Shown here one piece after another: positions 24,700 to 32,289 of a stretch of DNA of 64,000 nucleotides (positions are counted from its first letter, which is position 1; every line of letters starts with the position of its first letter). The stretch is from Brevibacillus fluminis (GTDB lineage: Bacteria > Bacillota > Bacilli > Brevibacillales > Brevibacillaceae). The stretch lies in the NCBI RefSeq assembly GCF_003710825.1, contig NZ_RHHQ01000010.1, positions 53,864-117,863 on the forward strand, written 5' to 3'. Position numbers and translations under genes: made by a program. The notes beneath the pieces are model-generated. The model did no database searches. It worked only from the letters and a program-made list of their open reading frames with translations, and was not told the origin of the DNA.

Positions 24700-25167
24700 C
24701 TACAGAAGCAGCAGTTTGCCCGTATCGGCCGCCCACTTGCCGAGCAGCTTTTGATATTGGGCCTGCTCCTCGTCGGACGACATTTCCACGATGAAATGAA
24801 ACGCCAATACCGCCAACTTTTCAACCGCTTTGCCTGGCTCCAAGTACCGCGTCTTTTCCACGAGCGTCATTTCAGCCACGATCTGCTGGCCCGCAGCCAA
24901 AAGCTTCTGCGGATCGCGCTTCTCCTTTTGGCAATCGTATGACACTTCAACTTCTACTTCATACAAGCCTTTTTCCAAAGGAAAGACATGGATCGTCGCC
25001 GTCGGCTTCCCTGCCTGGATCGCATCCTCATTTTCCGCGAACATCAACTCCACCTCATGCGTCTCTTCTTCCGCAATCAGCGATTGCTCCGTACGCATGA
25101 GCACCTCCACAATGTCACCGTGCTCACTGAGCTGCTGCTCCAGATGACCGATCAATTGCTCCAACAT
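24700..25167 (-). CDS. Hypothetical protein, 155 aa, upstream of hom
   Basis: Unrecognised. The ATG at 25167 (MLEQLIGHLEQQ) is preferred because AGGAGGGG lies 6-7 bases upstream; an ATG two codons earlier abuts that site. Acidic, soluble; helical N-terminus and a beta-rich centre (YEVEVEVSYD), Glu-rich. It is the first gene of an operon with hom and is driven by a promoter whose -35 lies in a palindromic repeat (25211-25239). Confidence 0.7.
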   Translation of the reverse strand: MLEQLIGHLEQQLSEHGDIVEVLMRTEQSLIAEEETHEVELMFAENEDAIQAGKPTATIHVFPLEKGLYEVEVEVSYDCQKEKRDPQKLLAAGQQIVAEMTLVEKTRYLEPGKAVEKLAVLAFHFIVEMSSDEEQAQYQKLLGKWAADTGKLLLL

Positions 25168-25210
25168 CGTCATCCCCTCCTTCTTCCATCATGCTTCATC
25201 ACATTCCATA

Positions 25211-25239
25211 AGTATAATTAGAAAACTTGGCTGCGCCAA
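25211..25239 (-). promoter_or_regulatory. Promoter of the hom operon, with its -35 inside a repeat unit
   Basis: Minus strand TTGGCG (25234-25239, inside the first 87-bp repeat), spacer 17, TATACT (25211-25216, outside the repeat). The next two repeat units lack the -10. Confidence 0.6.
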
Positions 25240-25430
25240 GTTTAATTGGCGCGGCCTTAGTTGCGCTTATACTGGAGCGGGTGCGTTTTAGCTTCCGCTC
25301 TGTATTAGAAAACTTGGCTGCGCCAAGTTTAATTGGCGTGGCCTTAGTTGCGCTTATACTGGAGCGGGTGCGTTTTAGCTTCCGCTCTGTATTAGAAAAC
25401 TTGGCTGCGCCAAGTGGCGCGGCCTTCCCC
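25217..25430. repeat. Tandem array A of the palindromic repeat family (87-bp period)
   Basis: Units start at 25217, 25304 and 25391 (the last is partial, to ~25426), period exactly 87. Each unit: ATTAGAAAACTTGGCTGCG opening, hairpin 1 (GCGCCAAG/TTGGCGC), linker TTAGTTGCGCTTATACTGG, hairpin 2 (GAGCGG/CCGCTC). The first two units differ at one or two positions only. Because 87 is divisible by three, the array gives a spurious repetitive reading frame. Confidence 0.92.
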
Positions 25431-25440
25431 CATCCCCAAA

Positions 25441-25468
25441 AAGAAAACCCCTCCGCTCAGGAGGGGGT
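25441..25468 (-). terminator. Terminator of the 102-aa gene
   Basis: AACCCC.CTCC pairs with GGAGGGGTT, containing the stop codon, followed on the minus strand by TTTTCTTTTT. Confidence 0.8.
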
Positions 25469-25765
25469 TACATTATCGAAATTTTTGGACTGCAGAAACT
25501 CACTCAGCCATGCACGCCGTACATCTTTGTTCGGACAATACCCTAGCAAATAACTGTCACCATGCATATATTTTTCCTTGATCCATTCTTTGTGCTTGCG
25601 AAAGAATGCATGTTGGAAATCAAGCGGCATTTGTTGATACTCTTCAATTGCGGAAGGATTTTGGAGGAAAAACTCCTCGTCATACACCGTTTCTTCAGCG
25701 GGTTGACGACTGCACAAGTAAAAAAACAACACCACTAAAACTGAATTAATAATAAATTGTGTCAT
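25457..25765 (-). CDS. Hypothetical small membrane protein, 102 aa
   Basis: One N-terminal transmembrane helix (IINSVLVVLFFYLC, ~5-18) followed by a charged cytosolic or external region rich in Glu, Lys, Phe and Trp. ATG 25765 follows GGGAGGG at 8 bases. No family recognised. It is flanked on both sides by tandem arrays of the same repeat family, and a terminator overlaps its stop. The FFRKHKEWIKEKYMHG segment is amphipathic. Confidence 0.7.
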   Translation of the reverse strand: MTQFIINSVLVVLFFYLCSRQPAEETVYDEEFFLQNPSAIEEYQQMPLDFQHAFFRKHKEWIKEKYMHGDSYLLGYCPNKDVRRAWLSEFLQSKNFDNVTPS

Positions 25766-25929
25766 TCTTCAATCCCTCCCAAGTCCCTATGTCCGATAGC
25801 CGAACTCGAAAATGAATGCGCTTACACTATATATTATCGAAAGCATCCATTTCGTTCGACTTATTCGTATATTATTATCTTACCATGATTTTTGTGTTTG
25901 CAAACCTGAAACTTTCTGAAAATGGCGGC

Positions 25930-26215
25930 ATTAGCAAAACTGGCTCCGCGCCTTCTGCGGAGCCTAGTTGCGCTTATCCTGGAGCGGGATTGTTTAAGAT
26001 TCCGCTCTGGATTAGCAAAACTGGCTCCGCGCCTTCTGCGGAGCCTAGTTGCGCTTATCCTGGAGCGGGATTGTTTAAGATTCCGCTCTGGATTAGCAAA
26101 ACTGGCTCCGCGCCTTCTGCGGAGCCTAGTTGCGCTTATCCTGGAGCGGGATCGTTTAAGATTCCGCACTGGATTAGCAAAACTGGCTCCGCCGCATTTT
26201 CTGAGCCTTAGTTGC
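25930..26215. repeat. Tandem array B of the palindromic repeat family (81-bp period)
   Basis: Units start at 25930, 26011, 26092 and 26173 (last partial), exactly 81 apart. Unit: ATTAGCAAAACTGGCTCCGC, hairpin GGCTCCGC/GCGGAGCC, linker TAGTTGCGCTTATCCTGG, second hairpin AGCGG...CCGCTCT. Same order of parts as array A, but a different period and separately homogenised. Confidence 0.92.
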
Positions 26216-26223
26216 TTTTCCCA

Positions 26224-26259
26224 CCAAAAAGAAAAACATCACCCGATCAGGTGATGTTT
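26224..26259 (-). terminator. Terminator of the first LCP gene
   Basis: AAACATCACC/GGTGATGTTT (26235-26259), followed on the minus strand by TTTCTTTTTGG. Confidence 0.82.
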
Positions 26260-26270
26260 GCGTCATTCGC

Positions 26271-27863
26271 TTATGATTTTCCCGTTTTATTGGACTTGTT
26301 TTCAGCTGGCGGTTGTGCGTTTCCTGTCTCGGTAGAGGTTCCTGTTTGCGGAACCATATCTGGTGGTGGTGTCGACTGCGACTGAGGCGATGTCTGCTGT
26401 TGCGATTGTGTCTGTGGTTGTGTCTGTGGTTGTGTCTGTGGTTGTGTCTGTGGTTGTGTCTGCGGTTGTTGTGTTTGCGGCTGCTGCATATCGGCAGGCG
26501 GCTGTTGATCCGTCGGCTGCTGATTCCCTTGTACGGTGCCGGTTCCTTGCGGATGCACCGGCACAGCAGGATCGGGCGTTGTTTGCCCACCCTGCTGCTC
26601 TGGCGTTACCATGTCGGCCGGCGGCGTCTCCTGCTTCGCTTCCTCAGAAGGCTCGTGCTTTGTTTGTTTAGCCGACGCTGTTTTTTGCACCGGCTTTTTT
26701 TTCGTTACCGTTCTCGTAGTCGTCGCTACATCGTCATCCGATCCGTTTGAGATGATCGAATTGTTTAGCTTGCCGACATCTTCCGGCTTGATGCCCATCT
26801 CGGTTTGCAGTGTCGTGCGGATGTTGTTCATCGTATCTTTCGGTAAGAACGTATACCCCGAATTACCACTCCAGAACGCATCGTTTTCCAGGCTCGTGAT
26901 GGAGCTCGCATCGATTCCTTTGAAATCGTAGACGATTCCTTTGATCTTGTCAGGCGGCAGGTCGGTATGAATATGTTTTCCGGCGATATCGATTACATTG
27001 AAAATTTTGGTTACTCCGTCAAGAGAAATCATCTTGTTCACGATAGCTTTGATGACTTCCTGCTGTCTGCGGTTGCGGTCAAAGTCATTGGAAAAATATT
27101 TGGTCCCGCGGTTGTCATGACGATGTCGGACATAGCCAAGGGCTTGCTCGCCATTGAGCAGCTGTTGACCCGGGTTCAAGTTGATATGGGTGTCATCGGT
27201 TGGGTCATCGTAAATGAGTTTGCGATCCACATTCACGTCTACCCCGCCCACTTCGTCGACGACTGCCTTGAAGCCATCGAAATCGACAGAAACATAATAC
27301 TGGAGCGGAATCCCAAAAACCTCGCTCAGCGTTTGCTTCGCTAATGTAATCCCGTTCACGACAGGCGTCTGGCCATTTCGCTCAGCTTCGCGTTTTTCCG
27401 CTTCACCGTTGGCGTAGACGGAATTGATTTTGTGATAATCGCGATAGCCAGGGATTTTGATGCGCGTATCACGCGGAATCGAAAGCATCGTGACTTTTTT
27501 ATTGACTGGATTAATGACCGCCACCATCATGACGTCGGTATTCATCGAGCCTGTCTCTTTTCGGGTGTCACTGCCTAAAATCAACAGGGAGATCGGTTCA
27601 TTGGCGTGGTACTCTTTGCTCAAGTTAGGGTCAACCGTCTGCACCCCGTCTTCCGTTTGGGTCGAGCTCGCCGTCTTCAGCGCATTGTCCACTTTCCAAT
27701 ATACCGCACCTGCTGCTCCTCCGCCCACCAATAGCAGGAAGAGAAAAAGTATGGTAAAAAATCGTTTCCAATTCCGTTTCTTTTTTACCGGCTTCGCCTT
27801 GGTAGTCCGCTGGGGCGTCCTCCCGGGGTCCGGCATCCGGGTTCTTGCTGCCGAATCTCGCAT
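26271..27863 (-). CDS. LytR-CpsA-Psr (LCP) family cell-wall glycopolymer ligase
   Basis: Membrane-anchored phosphotransferase that moves glycopolymers such as teichoic acid or capsule from an undecaprenyl carrier to peptidoglycan. Seen: basic cytosolic N-terminus, one transmembrane helix (~34-57), LCP domain (~85-330) with LLILGSDTR, SIPRDTRI, NSVYANG, VDEVGGV, RHRHDNRG...DFDRNRRQQ, all catalytic/pyrophosphate-binding patterns. Residues ~380-530 are a long Pro/Gln/Thr-rich tail with tandem QPQT repeats (DNA 26401-26472). ATG 27863 follows AAGGAG. Paralogue of the neighbouring gene (28129-29571); likely tandem duplication. Confidence 0.93.
   Translation of the reverse strand: MRDSAARTRMPDPGRTPQRTTKAKPVKKKRNWKRFFTILFLFLLLVGGGAAGAVYWKVDNALKTASSTQTEDGVQTVDPNLSKEYHANEPISLLILGSDTRKETGSMNTDVMMVAVINPVNKKVTMLSIPRDTRIKIPGYRDYHKINSVYANGEAEKREAERNGQTPVVNGITLAKQTLSEVFGIPLQYYVSVDFDGFKAVVDEVGGVDVNVDRKLIYDDPTDDTHINLNPGQQLLNGEQALGYVRHRHDNRGTKYFSNDFDRNRRQQEVIKAIVNKMISLDGVTKIFNVIDIAGKHIHTDLPPDKIKGIVYDFKGIDASSITSLENDAFWSGNSGYTFLPKDTMNNIRTTLQTEMGIKPEDVGKLNNSIISNGSDDDVATTTRTVTKKKPVQKTASAKQTKHEPSEEAKQETPPADMVTPEQQGGQTTPDPAVPVHPQGTGTVQGNQQPTDQQPPADMQQPQTQQPQTQPQTQPQTQPQTQPQTQSQQQTSPQSQSTPPPDMVPQTGTSTETGNAQPPAENKSNKTGKS
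26401..26472. repeat. 12-bp tandem repeat coding the Gln/Thr/Pro tail
   Basis: Four perfect copies of a 12-bp unit (TGTGGTTGTGTC, 26413-26460) with one variant copy on each side. In-frame unit encodes QPQT-like residues, so copy-number change by slippage would lengthen the protein without frameshift. Confidence 0.9.
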
Positions 27864-27939
27864 ATGTAATCAGACTCCTTAGTTACGTAATGCACTACCA
27901 AAATCATATGTGGTCCATGGCGCCGTTTGCACAATCGAC

Positions 27940-27967
27940 AAAAAAAACGATTTCACGTATCACGTGA
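27940..27967 (-). terminator. Second terminator-like hairpin between LCP genes
   Basis: TCACGT, loop GAT, ACGTGA (27953-27967), then AATCG and eight T residues on the minus strand. Confidence 0.6.
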
Positions 27968-28026
27968 TTGGCACTGTTAAACGAAGATATTGCGAAACAG
28001 ACCTTTCCAAGCAAAAGTCTTCTAGT

Positions 28027-28035
28027 ATTCTATCA
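28027..28035 (-). promoter_or_regulatory. Possible extended -10 promoter between the LCP genes
   Basis: Minus strand TG-A-TAGAAT with no good -35. It would start an RNA near 28020 ending at the 27940 hairpin, or reading on into the downstream LCP gene. Confidence 0.3.
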
Positions 28036-28055
28036 CAGGAATGTCTGGTTTTGTA

Positions 28056-28105
28056 GAAAAAAAATCCCTCTCCCCGTGTCATCTGACGCGAGAAGAGAGA
28101 TTTTT
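28056..28105 (-). terminator. Terminator of the second LCP gene
   Basis: A-rich stem AAAAATC.CTCT/AGAG.GATTTTT with an inner imperfect stem, followed on the minus strand by T-rich sequence. Confidence 0.7.
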
Positions 28106-28128
28106 CATCGTGAATTGTCGTTTTTCAC

Positions 28129-29571
28129 TTAGCCTTGATTGGGTGTATCCGCATAATCTGCAGGTGGTGCAGCTGGTGTTGCCGGGTCTGTCGACGGCGT
28201 CTGTGGCGCATAATCTGCCGGGGGTTGCTCTTGACCAGCTGGTTGCTCCTGGTTCGGTGTCCCGCCGTTCATATCGGATGGCGGCTGTTCCTTGCCAGTA
28301 TTCGTCGATGGCGTAGACGGTTTGGTAGAAGGCTTTTTCGTCGGCTGCGCTGGTTGCTCTTCCACAGTCGGCTGTTTGACTTCGGGTTTTGTGGTTGTGG
28401 TTTGCGTCTGCTTCGGAGGCGTAACGACCGATCGCGTTTTTTCATTTGCACCCAGCGAAACGGAGTCGTTCAGCTGACCGAGCGTTTCCGGTTTGATATT
28501 CATCTCCGTCTGCAGCGCGGTCCGGATGCTCGCAAGCTTGTCGTTCGGGAAGAACGTGTAGTTCATGTTCGGCCCCCCAACCCAATAGGCCCCGTTTTCC
28601 AACGAGTTGATGGCGCTGGAATTGACTCCGGCAAAATCTTTGAGCACCCCTTTGATTTTGTCAGGGGGCATGTCTGTCCGCAAGTGATCGCCGGCAATCT
28701 TCATAATATCGAGAATTTTGGTCATACCGTCAATCGTCGTCATCTTATCCACAATCGCATGAATGACTTCCTGCTGTCTGCGATTGCGGTCAAAGTCGCT
28801 CGATTCATACTTGGAGCCGCGGTTGTCATGACGATGGCGCACGTAGTCGAGCGCTTTGTCGCCGTTCAGCACTTGCAGCCCCGGGCTCAAATTGATATGC
28901 GTGCCATCCGTCGGGTCATCATAGACCAGCTTGCGGTCGACATTCACTTGTACACCGCCTAGCTCGTCGATAATGGCCTGAAATCCTTTGAAGTCCACTT
29001 CCGCATAATATTGAATCGGAATGCCTAACACGTCCTCAAACGTGCTTTTCAGCAACGTGATCCCGTTCTCCGTCGGCTTCTGTCCTTTTTGCTCCGCGCG
29101 CTTCTTTTGGTTTTCGCCAAGCGCATAGACGGAATTGATCTTCTCATACCCGCTCGTGCCCGCCAGCTTGATACGCGTGTCACGCGGAATGGACAGCATT
29201 GTCACTTTTTTGTTCACTGGATTGATCGTGGCCAGCATCATCACGTCGGTATTTAGGCCACCGCCGTTTTTCCGCGTGTCACGACCGATAATCAACATCG
29301 AAATAGACTTATCCGGTTCATAGACCGTGCTAAGGCCTGGCTTAACCGTGGCTACCCCGTCATTTGGCGTAGGCTGACTCACATCTTCCACGAGCTGGCT
29401 GAACTGCCAATAGAGTGCGCCCGCTGCCGCACCACCGCTTACGACAAGCAACAAAAGCAGCAGCAGAAGGTTTTGCTTCCATCCGCGTCTTCTCCTCGGT
29501 TTTACCTTACGGGGCTCTTTTTGAGCATTTTTGTTGTTTGGCAGCCGTGCCGGCTTCGCCGCTTCTCCCAT
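28129..29571 (-). CDS. LytR-CpsA-Psr (LCP) family protein, paralogue of the neighbour
   Basis: Second LCP ligase, 480 residues: basic N-terminus (KVKPRRRRGW), transmembrane helix (~34-56), LCP domain with IGRDTRKNGGGLNTD, SIPRDTRI, INSVYALGE, IIDELGG, HRHDNRGSKYESSDFDRNRRQQ. The tail (~370-480) is rich in Pro, Thr, Gln and Lys but has no perfect tandem repeat. Close match along the LCP domain, and a similar ribosome-binding-site context (AAAGGAG-ACTGAT-ACATATG), indicates a tandem duplication. Enzyme redundancy between LCP proteins is normal in Bacillales. Confidence 0.93.
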   Translation of the reverse strand: MGEAAKPARLPNNKNAQKEPRKVKPRRRRGWKQNLLLLLLLLVVSGGAAAGALYWQFSQLVEDVSQPTPNDGVATVKPGLSTVYEPDKSISMLIIGRDTRKNGGGLNTDVMMLATINPVNKKVTMLSIPRDTRIKLAGTSGYEKINSVYALGENQKKRAEQKGQKPTENGITLLKSTFEDVLGIPIQYYAEVDFKGFQAIIDELGGVQVNVDRKLVYDDPTDGTHINLSPGLQVLNGDKALDYVRHRHDNRGSKYESSDFDRNRRQQEVIHAIVDKMTTIDGMTKILDIMKIAGDHLRTDMPPDKIKGVLKDFAGVNSSAINSLENGAYWVGGPNMNYTFFPNDKLASIRTALQTEMNIKPETLGQLNDSVSLGANEKTRSVVTPPKQTQTTTTKPEVKQPTVEEQPAQPTKKPSTKPSTPSTNTGKEQPPSDMNGGTPNQEQPAGQEQPPADYAPQTPSTDPATPAAPPADYADTPNQG

Positions 29572-29610
29572 ATGTATCAGTCTCCTTTATCTGGTTGTTA
29601 ATTTCGACAA

Positions 29611-29663
29611 AAAAAGAAAAATTCCCCCTTCTTCGTGTATTTGACGAAGAAAGAGGAATTTTG
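29611..29663 (-). terminator. Terminator of the 45-aa gene
   Basis: Long stem AAAATTCC..CTTCTTCGT/ACGAAGAA..GGAATTTT with a small internal loop, followed on the minus strand by TTCTTTTTTTG. Confidence 0.82.
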
Positions 29664-29698
29664 TTACAGCAGTGGATACACCTTTCGGGTGAACCTCG

Positions 29699-29836
29699 TT
29701 ATTGCAGCCCTTTTGGCGCTTGGCTAAAGCCTTGCACAGGTCCGTCTTTTTTTGGCTGCTGCGAACGGTGCGCATCGCCGCCTTGACGGACATGGCTCTC
29801 TTGCTTGCCGTTGATGTCATTTGACTTTTTTTCCAT
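29699..29836 (-). CDS. Small hydrophilic protein, 45 aa, unknown function
   Basis: Begins MEKKSNDINGKQESHV and ends APKGLQ. ATG 29836 is preceded by AAAGGAGGCG, one of the strongest ribosome-binding sites in the window, and the gene has its own terminator, so it is likely real and well expressed. The composition (Lys, Gln, Gly, Ser, Asp; no Cys or Trp, no hydrophobic segment) resembles small spore or intrinsically disordered proteins, but I cannot match it to a named SASP family. It lies between tatD and the LCP pair, on the same strand. Confidence 0.72.
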   Translation of the reverse strand: MEKKSNDINGKQESHVRQGGDAHRSQQPKKDGPVQGFSQAPKGLQ

Positions 29837-29940
29837 AGCAAATCGCCTCCTTTGCCGCAAACTTGCTTTAGTTTGTGATGAAAGAAGGCGGGTTATCCAG
29901 TCGGGCGGACAATTTATGCCGCTTTTAGGAGATGGAGCAA

Positions 29941-30735
29941 TTACTCCTTGATTCGGTAAAACGCGCACGTATTGGCATATACGCGTTCTGCTATCTGTTC
30001 ATTCGCCAAGCCTTTCAGCTCAGCCAGCTTCGCCACCACGTCAGCGATCATGGCCGGATGAGTCATCTTTCCAGCAAACGGACCTTCAAACGGCCATGGC
30101 CCATCCGTTTCGACCATCAACTGCGAAAGTGGATAGAGGCTCGCCAGCTCTTGGATGTCCGGTTCATACAGCACATCCGGCGTTAGCGAAATATAGTACC
30201 CATTGCGGATCATGCGCTCTGTCGTTTCCACCGGACCTTTGTACCAGTGAAAATGTGCGCGATTCACCCTGTGCTTTTCCAGCATGTCGCATGCGATGGC
30301 GGCGTCATCGTAGACGGCGTGCAAAACGATCGGTTTATCCAGCTCTTTGGCCAACCGGATGAATGTATCCAACAGCTCAATATAGGGTTCGAGCACAAAA
30401 GCTTTCCCCTTCTCTTCCATCTCCTGCCGCAAATAATACGGCAGCCCAACCTCGCCGACCGCGACCATTTCCGCCGCGTGTTCCCGAATCCATGCCACGA
30501 GCTGCTCCTGCTCGTGCGGTGTCGGTACAGCCTGCTCAGGATGATACCCATATGCCGGAAAAACAAGCGTTGGGTGCTGCTTCGCAAGTGCGCTCGTCCG
30601 CTTGGCAGAGGCGAGATCCATTGAGACGGCGATCATACCGCTAACGCCAGCACGAGAGCAATCACGCAACATCTGCTCCTGTTCCGCTGGCTCATACTTT
30701 TCCAAGTGAATATGCGCGTCAATACCTACCTTCAT
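29941..30735 (-). CDS. TatD-family metal-dependent hydrolase
   Basis: Amidohydrolase-fold hydrolase (TIM barrel) with the metal ligands HIH (residues 8-10, DAHIHL), E95-G-type (VGEVGLPYY), LHAVYDD and HFHWYKG, and ETDGPWPF near the end, all typical for TatD/YcfH-like proteins. Family members act as DNases or phosphodiesterases. The ATG overlaps the thiZ stop (ATGA), so it is the last gene of the thiamine-uptake operon. The TatD role there is unclear; perhaps merely co-transcribed. Confidence 0.9.
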   Translation of the reverse strand: MKVGIDAHIHLEKYEPAEQEQMLRDCSRAGVSGMIAVSMDLASAKRTSALAKQHPTLVFPAYGYHPEQAVPTPHEQEQLVAWIREHAAEMVAVGEVGLPYYLRQEMEEKGKAFVLEPYIELLDTFIRLAKELDKPIVLHAVYDDAAIACDMLEKHRVNRAHFHWYKGPVETTERMIRNGYYISLTPDVLYEPDIQELASLYPLSQLMVETDGPWPFEGPFAGKMTHPAMIADVVAKLAELKGLANEQIAERVYANTCAFYRIKE

Positions 30736-31529
30736 TTTGCCTCACCTACCTCAAGCGCATGTTCCACACTGTTTCGCTTCAATGACTCATACAATTCTTG
30801 TCGCAGCAGCTGGAATTCCTTCGCATGCATGATCTCCTCCCGGCGCGGACGGGCAAAAGGCACCTTCAGCTCTTGCAGGACGCGCGTCGGCTTGTTTGAC
30901 AGGACATACACCCGATCCGCCAGATACAGCGCTTCCTCGATGCTGTGTGTGACGAACAGGACGGACCGCTTGTTCGCTTCCCACAATTCCAGGAGCCAAT
31001 TTTGCATGTCTTGCCGCGTCAGCGCATCGAGCGCACCGAACGGCTCATCGAGGCACATCAGCTCCTGGGGAGACAGGAGAGCACGCGCAAACGAGGCACG
31101 CTGCTGCATCCCGCCGGAGAGCACGTGCGGATACTGCTGCTCATAGCCTGCAAGCCCCACTCGATCAAGCCACTCCCGGGCCAGCTTAAGCGACTCTCCT
31201 TTCGGGTAGCCCGCGACTTCCCTCGCCAAAATGACGTTTTCTTCAATCGTACGCCACGGCATCAGGGCCGGCTGCTGCGGCATGTAGCTGATCAATCCTT
31301 TCGTCCCCGTCACATCACTGCCATCCTGCACGATTCGGCCAGAGGTTGGCGCCAAGAGACCGCCAATCAAATGAAACAAGGTGCTTTTCCCACTGCCGGA
31401 AGGGCCGAGTATCGCGACGAATTCGCCCACACCTACGGTCAAACTGATGCCGTCCAGCACTTTCGTCTCTTTTTTGCCATTCCGAAAGCTTTTCACGATA
31501 TCTTGTAACTCAAGCTTGATTTCGGACAC
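30732..31529 (-). CDS. thiZ: ABC transporter ATP-binding protein, thiamine/HMP uptake
   Basis: Walker A GPSGSGKST, signature LSGGMQQR, Walker B LMCLDEPFGALDA, H-loop THSIEEA: an importer-type NBD of the nitrate/sulfonate/thiamine (NMT) group. 265 residues. Its start overlaps the permease gene by 20 bases, and its stop overlaps tatD. The TPP riboswitch at the head of the operon and the ThiY-like binding protein make thiamine-precursor (HMP) import the likely role; the ATPase alone would not distinguish this from taurine or nitrate systems. Confidence 0.87.
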   Translation of the reverse strand: MSEIKLELQDIVKSFRNGKKETKVLDGISLTVGVGEFVAILGPSGSGKSTLFHLIGGLLAPTSGRIVQDGSDVTGTKGLISYMPQQPALMPWRTIEENVILAREVAGYPKGESLKLAREWLDRVGLAGYEQQYPHVLSGGMQQRASFARALLSPQELMCLDEPFGALDALTRQDMQNWLLELWEANKRSVLFVTHSIEEALYLADRVYVLSNKPTRVLQELKVPFARPRREEIMHAKEFQLLRQELYESLKRNSVEHALEVGEAK

Positions 31530-32289
31530 GCGCGCCCCTCCCTTTGATCAGCCATTTTTCCAATAGAAGCACGGCGGCGAACATCACCAGGCTGAGCGCA
31601 AAAATGACCATCAGCGCGACGAAAATCCGATCCGTACGAAACGACGATTTGGCAAACAGCATGTAATAGCCGATTCCTTTGTCGGTGCCGAGCCATTCCG
31701 CGATAACCGCCCCCATGACGCTGTATGCCGCTGTAATTTTCAGTCCGGCGAAAAAATAAGGGAGCGCGTTCGGAAGCTCTAGCTTGAAAAACAGCTGACG
31801 CCGGTTGGCACCGATCATTTTCATGTAGTTGTACATAGACGGGTCAGTCTGGGCAAAGCCATCGAGCGTGGCAATGACAACAGGGAAAAAGCAAGCGAGC
31901 AAAATCACGATCATCTTGGGCAAAAGTCCATAGCCGAACCAAATCATCAACAGCGGTGCCAAGGCGATGATCGGAATGTTTTGGGTCAGGATCAAAAGCG
32001 GATAAAACCCGCGTTTAAACCCGGGGATCAGGTGCAGGATGCACGCGATGACCAGACCCGCGGTCCCGCTTAGCAAAAAGCCTGCGAGTGCGATTTGGGA
32101 CGTCGCCCATGTGTGCATGCCGAGGCGCGGCAGCTCCGATAAGGCTTCGCGCAAAATGTCTGCCGGGGAAGGCAGCAGCCACTTCTCGATACCAAACAAG
32201 CTGACAGAAATCTGCCAGCCCAGAATGAAAAGGAAGACCACCAAAAGTGGTGGCCAACTCGTTTGAAGCCATTTCATACCGCTTTTCAT
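31510..32289 (-). CDS. thiX: ABC transporter permease, thiamine/HMP uptake
   Basis: Six hydrophobic helices and the inner-membrane-component signature EAA-like loop (MIGANRRQLFFKLELPNALPYFFAGLK) between helices 4 and 5, as in SsuC/ThiX permeases. 259 residues. The start (ATG 32289) overlaps the stop of the preceding thiamine-binding protein gene by 4 bases. The N-terminus could also be the ATG at 32277. Confidence 0.88.
   Translation of the reverse strand: MKSGMKWLQTSWPPLLVVFLFILGWQISVSLFGIEKWLLPSPADILREALSELPRLGMHTWATSQIALAGFLLSGTAGLVIACILHLIPGFKRGFYPLLILTQNIPIIALAPLLMIWFGYGLLPKMIVILLACFFPVVIATLDGFAQTDPSMYNYMKMIGANRRQLFFKLELPNALPYFFAGLKITAAYSVMGAVIAEWLGTDKGIGYYMLFAKSSFRTDRIFVALMVIFALSLVMFAAVLLLEKWLIKGRGARVRNQA

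Larger units (their letters stand above)
25766..26270. other. 505-base intergenic region between the 102-aa gene and the LCP gene
   Basis: Holds repeat array B (25930-26215) and the terminator of the LCP gene (26224-26259). I see no gene in the remainder; ~25766-25929 is AT-rich and contains the promoter region of the 102-aa gene. Frames running through the repeat are products of the 81-base period. Confidence 0.7.
27864..28128. other. Intergenic region between the two LCP genes
   Basis: Contains two terminator-like hairpins (28056-28105 and 27940-27967) separated by about 90 bases that begin with a possible extended -10 (28027-28035). No open frame of note. See the findings for a possible short RNA. 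Confidence 0.6.

Noticed and set aside
25217..26215. CRISPR-like appearance of the tandem arrays
   Set aside because: Units are head-to-tail without unique spacers, are internally palindromic, and no cas genes are nearby.
25227..26254. Repetitive open frames on both strands across the repeat arrays (29- and 27-residue periods)
   Set aside because: They arise because the repeat periods (87 and 81) are multiples of three; no ribosome site, and several frames are open at once.
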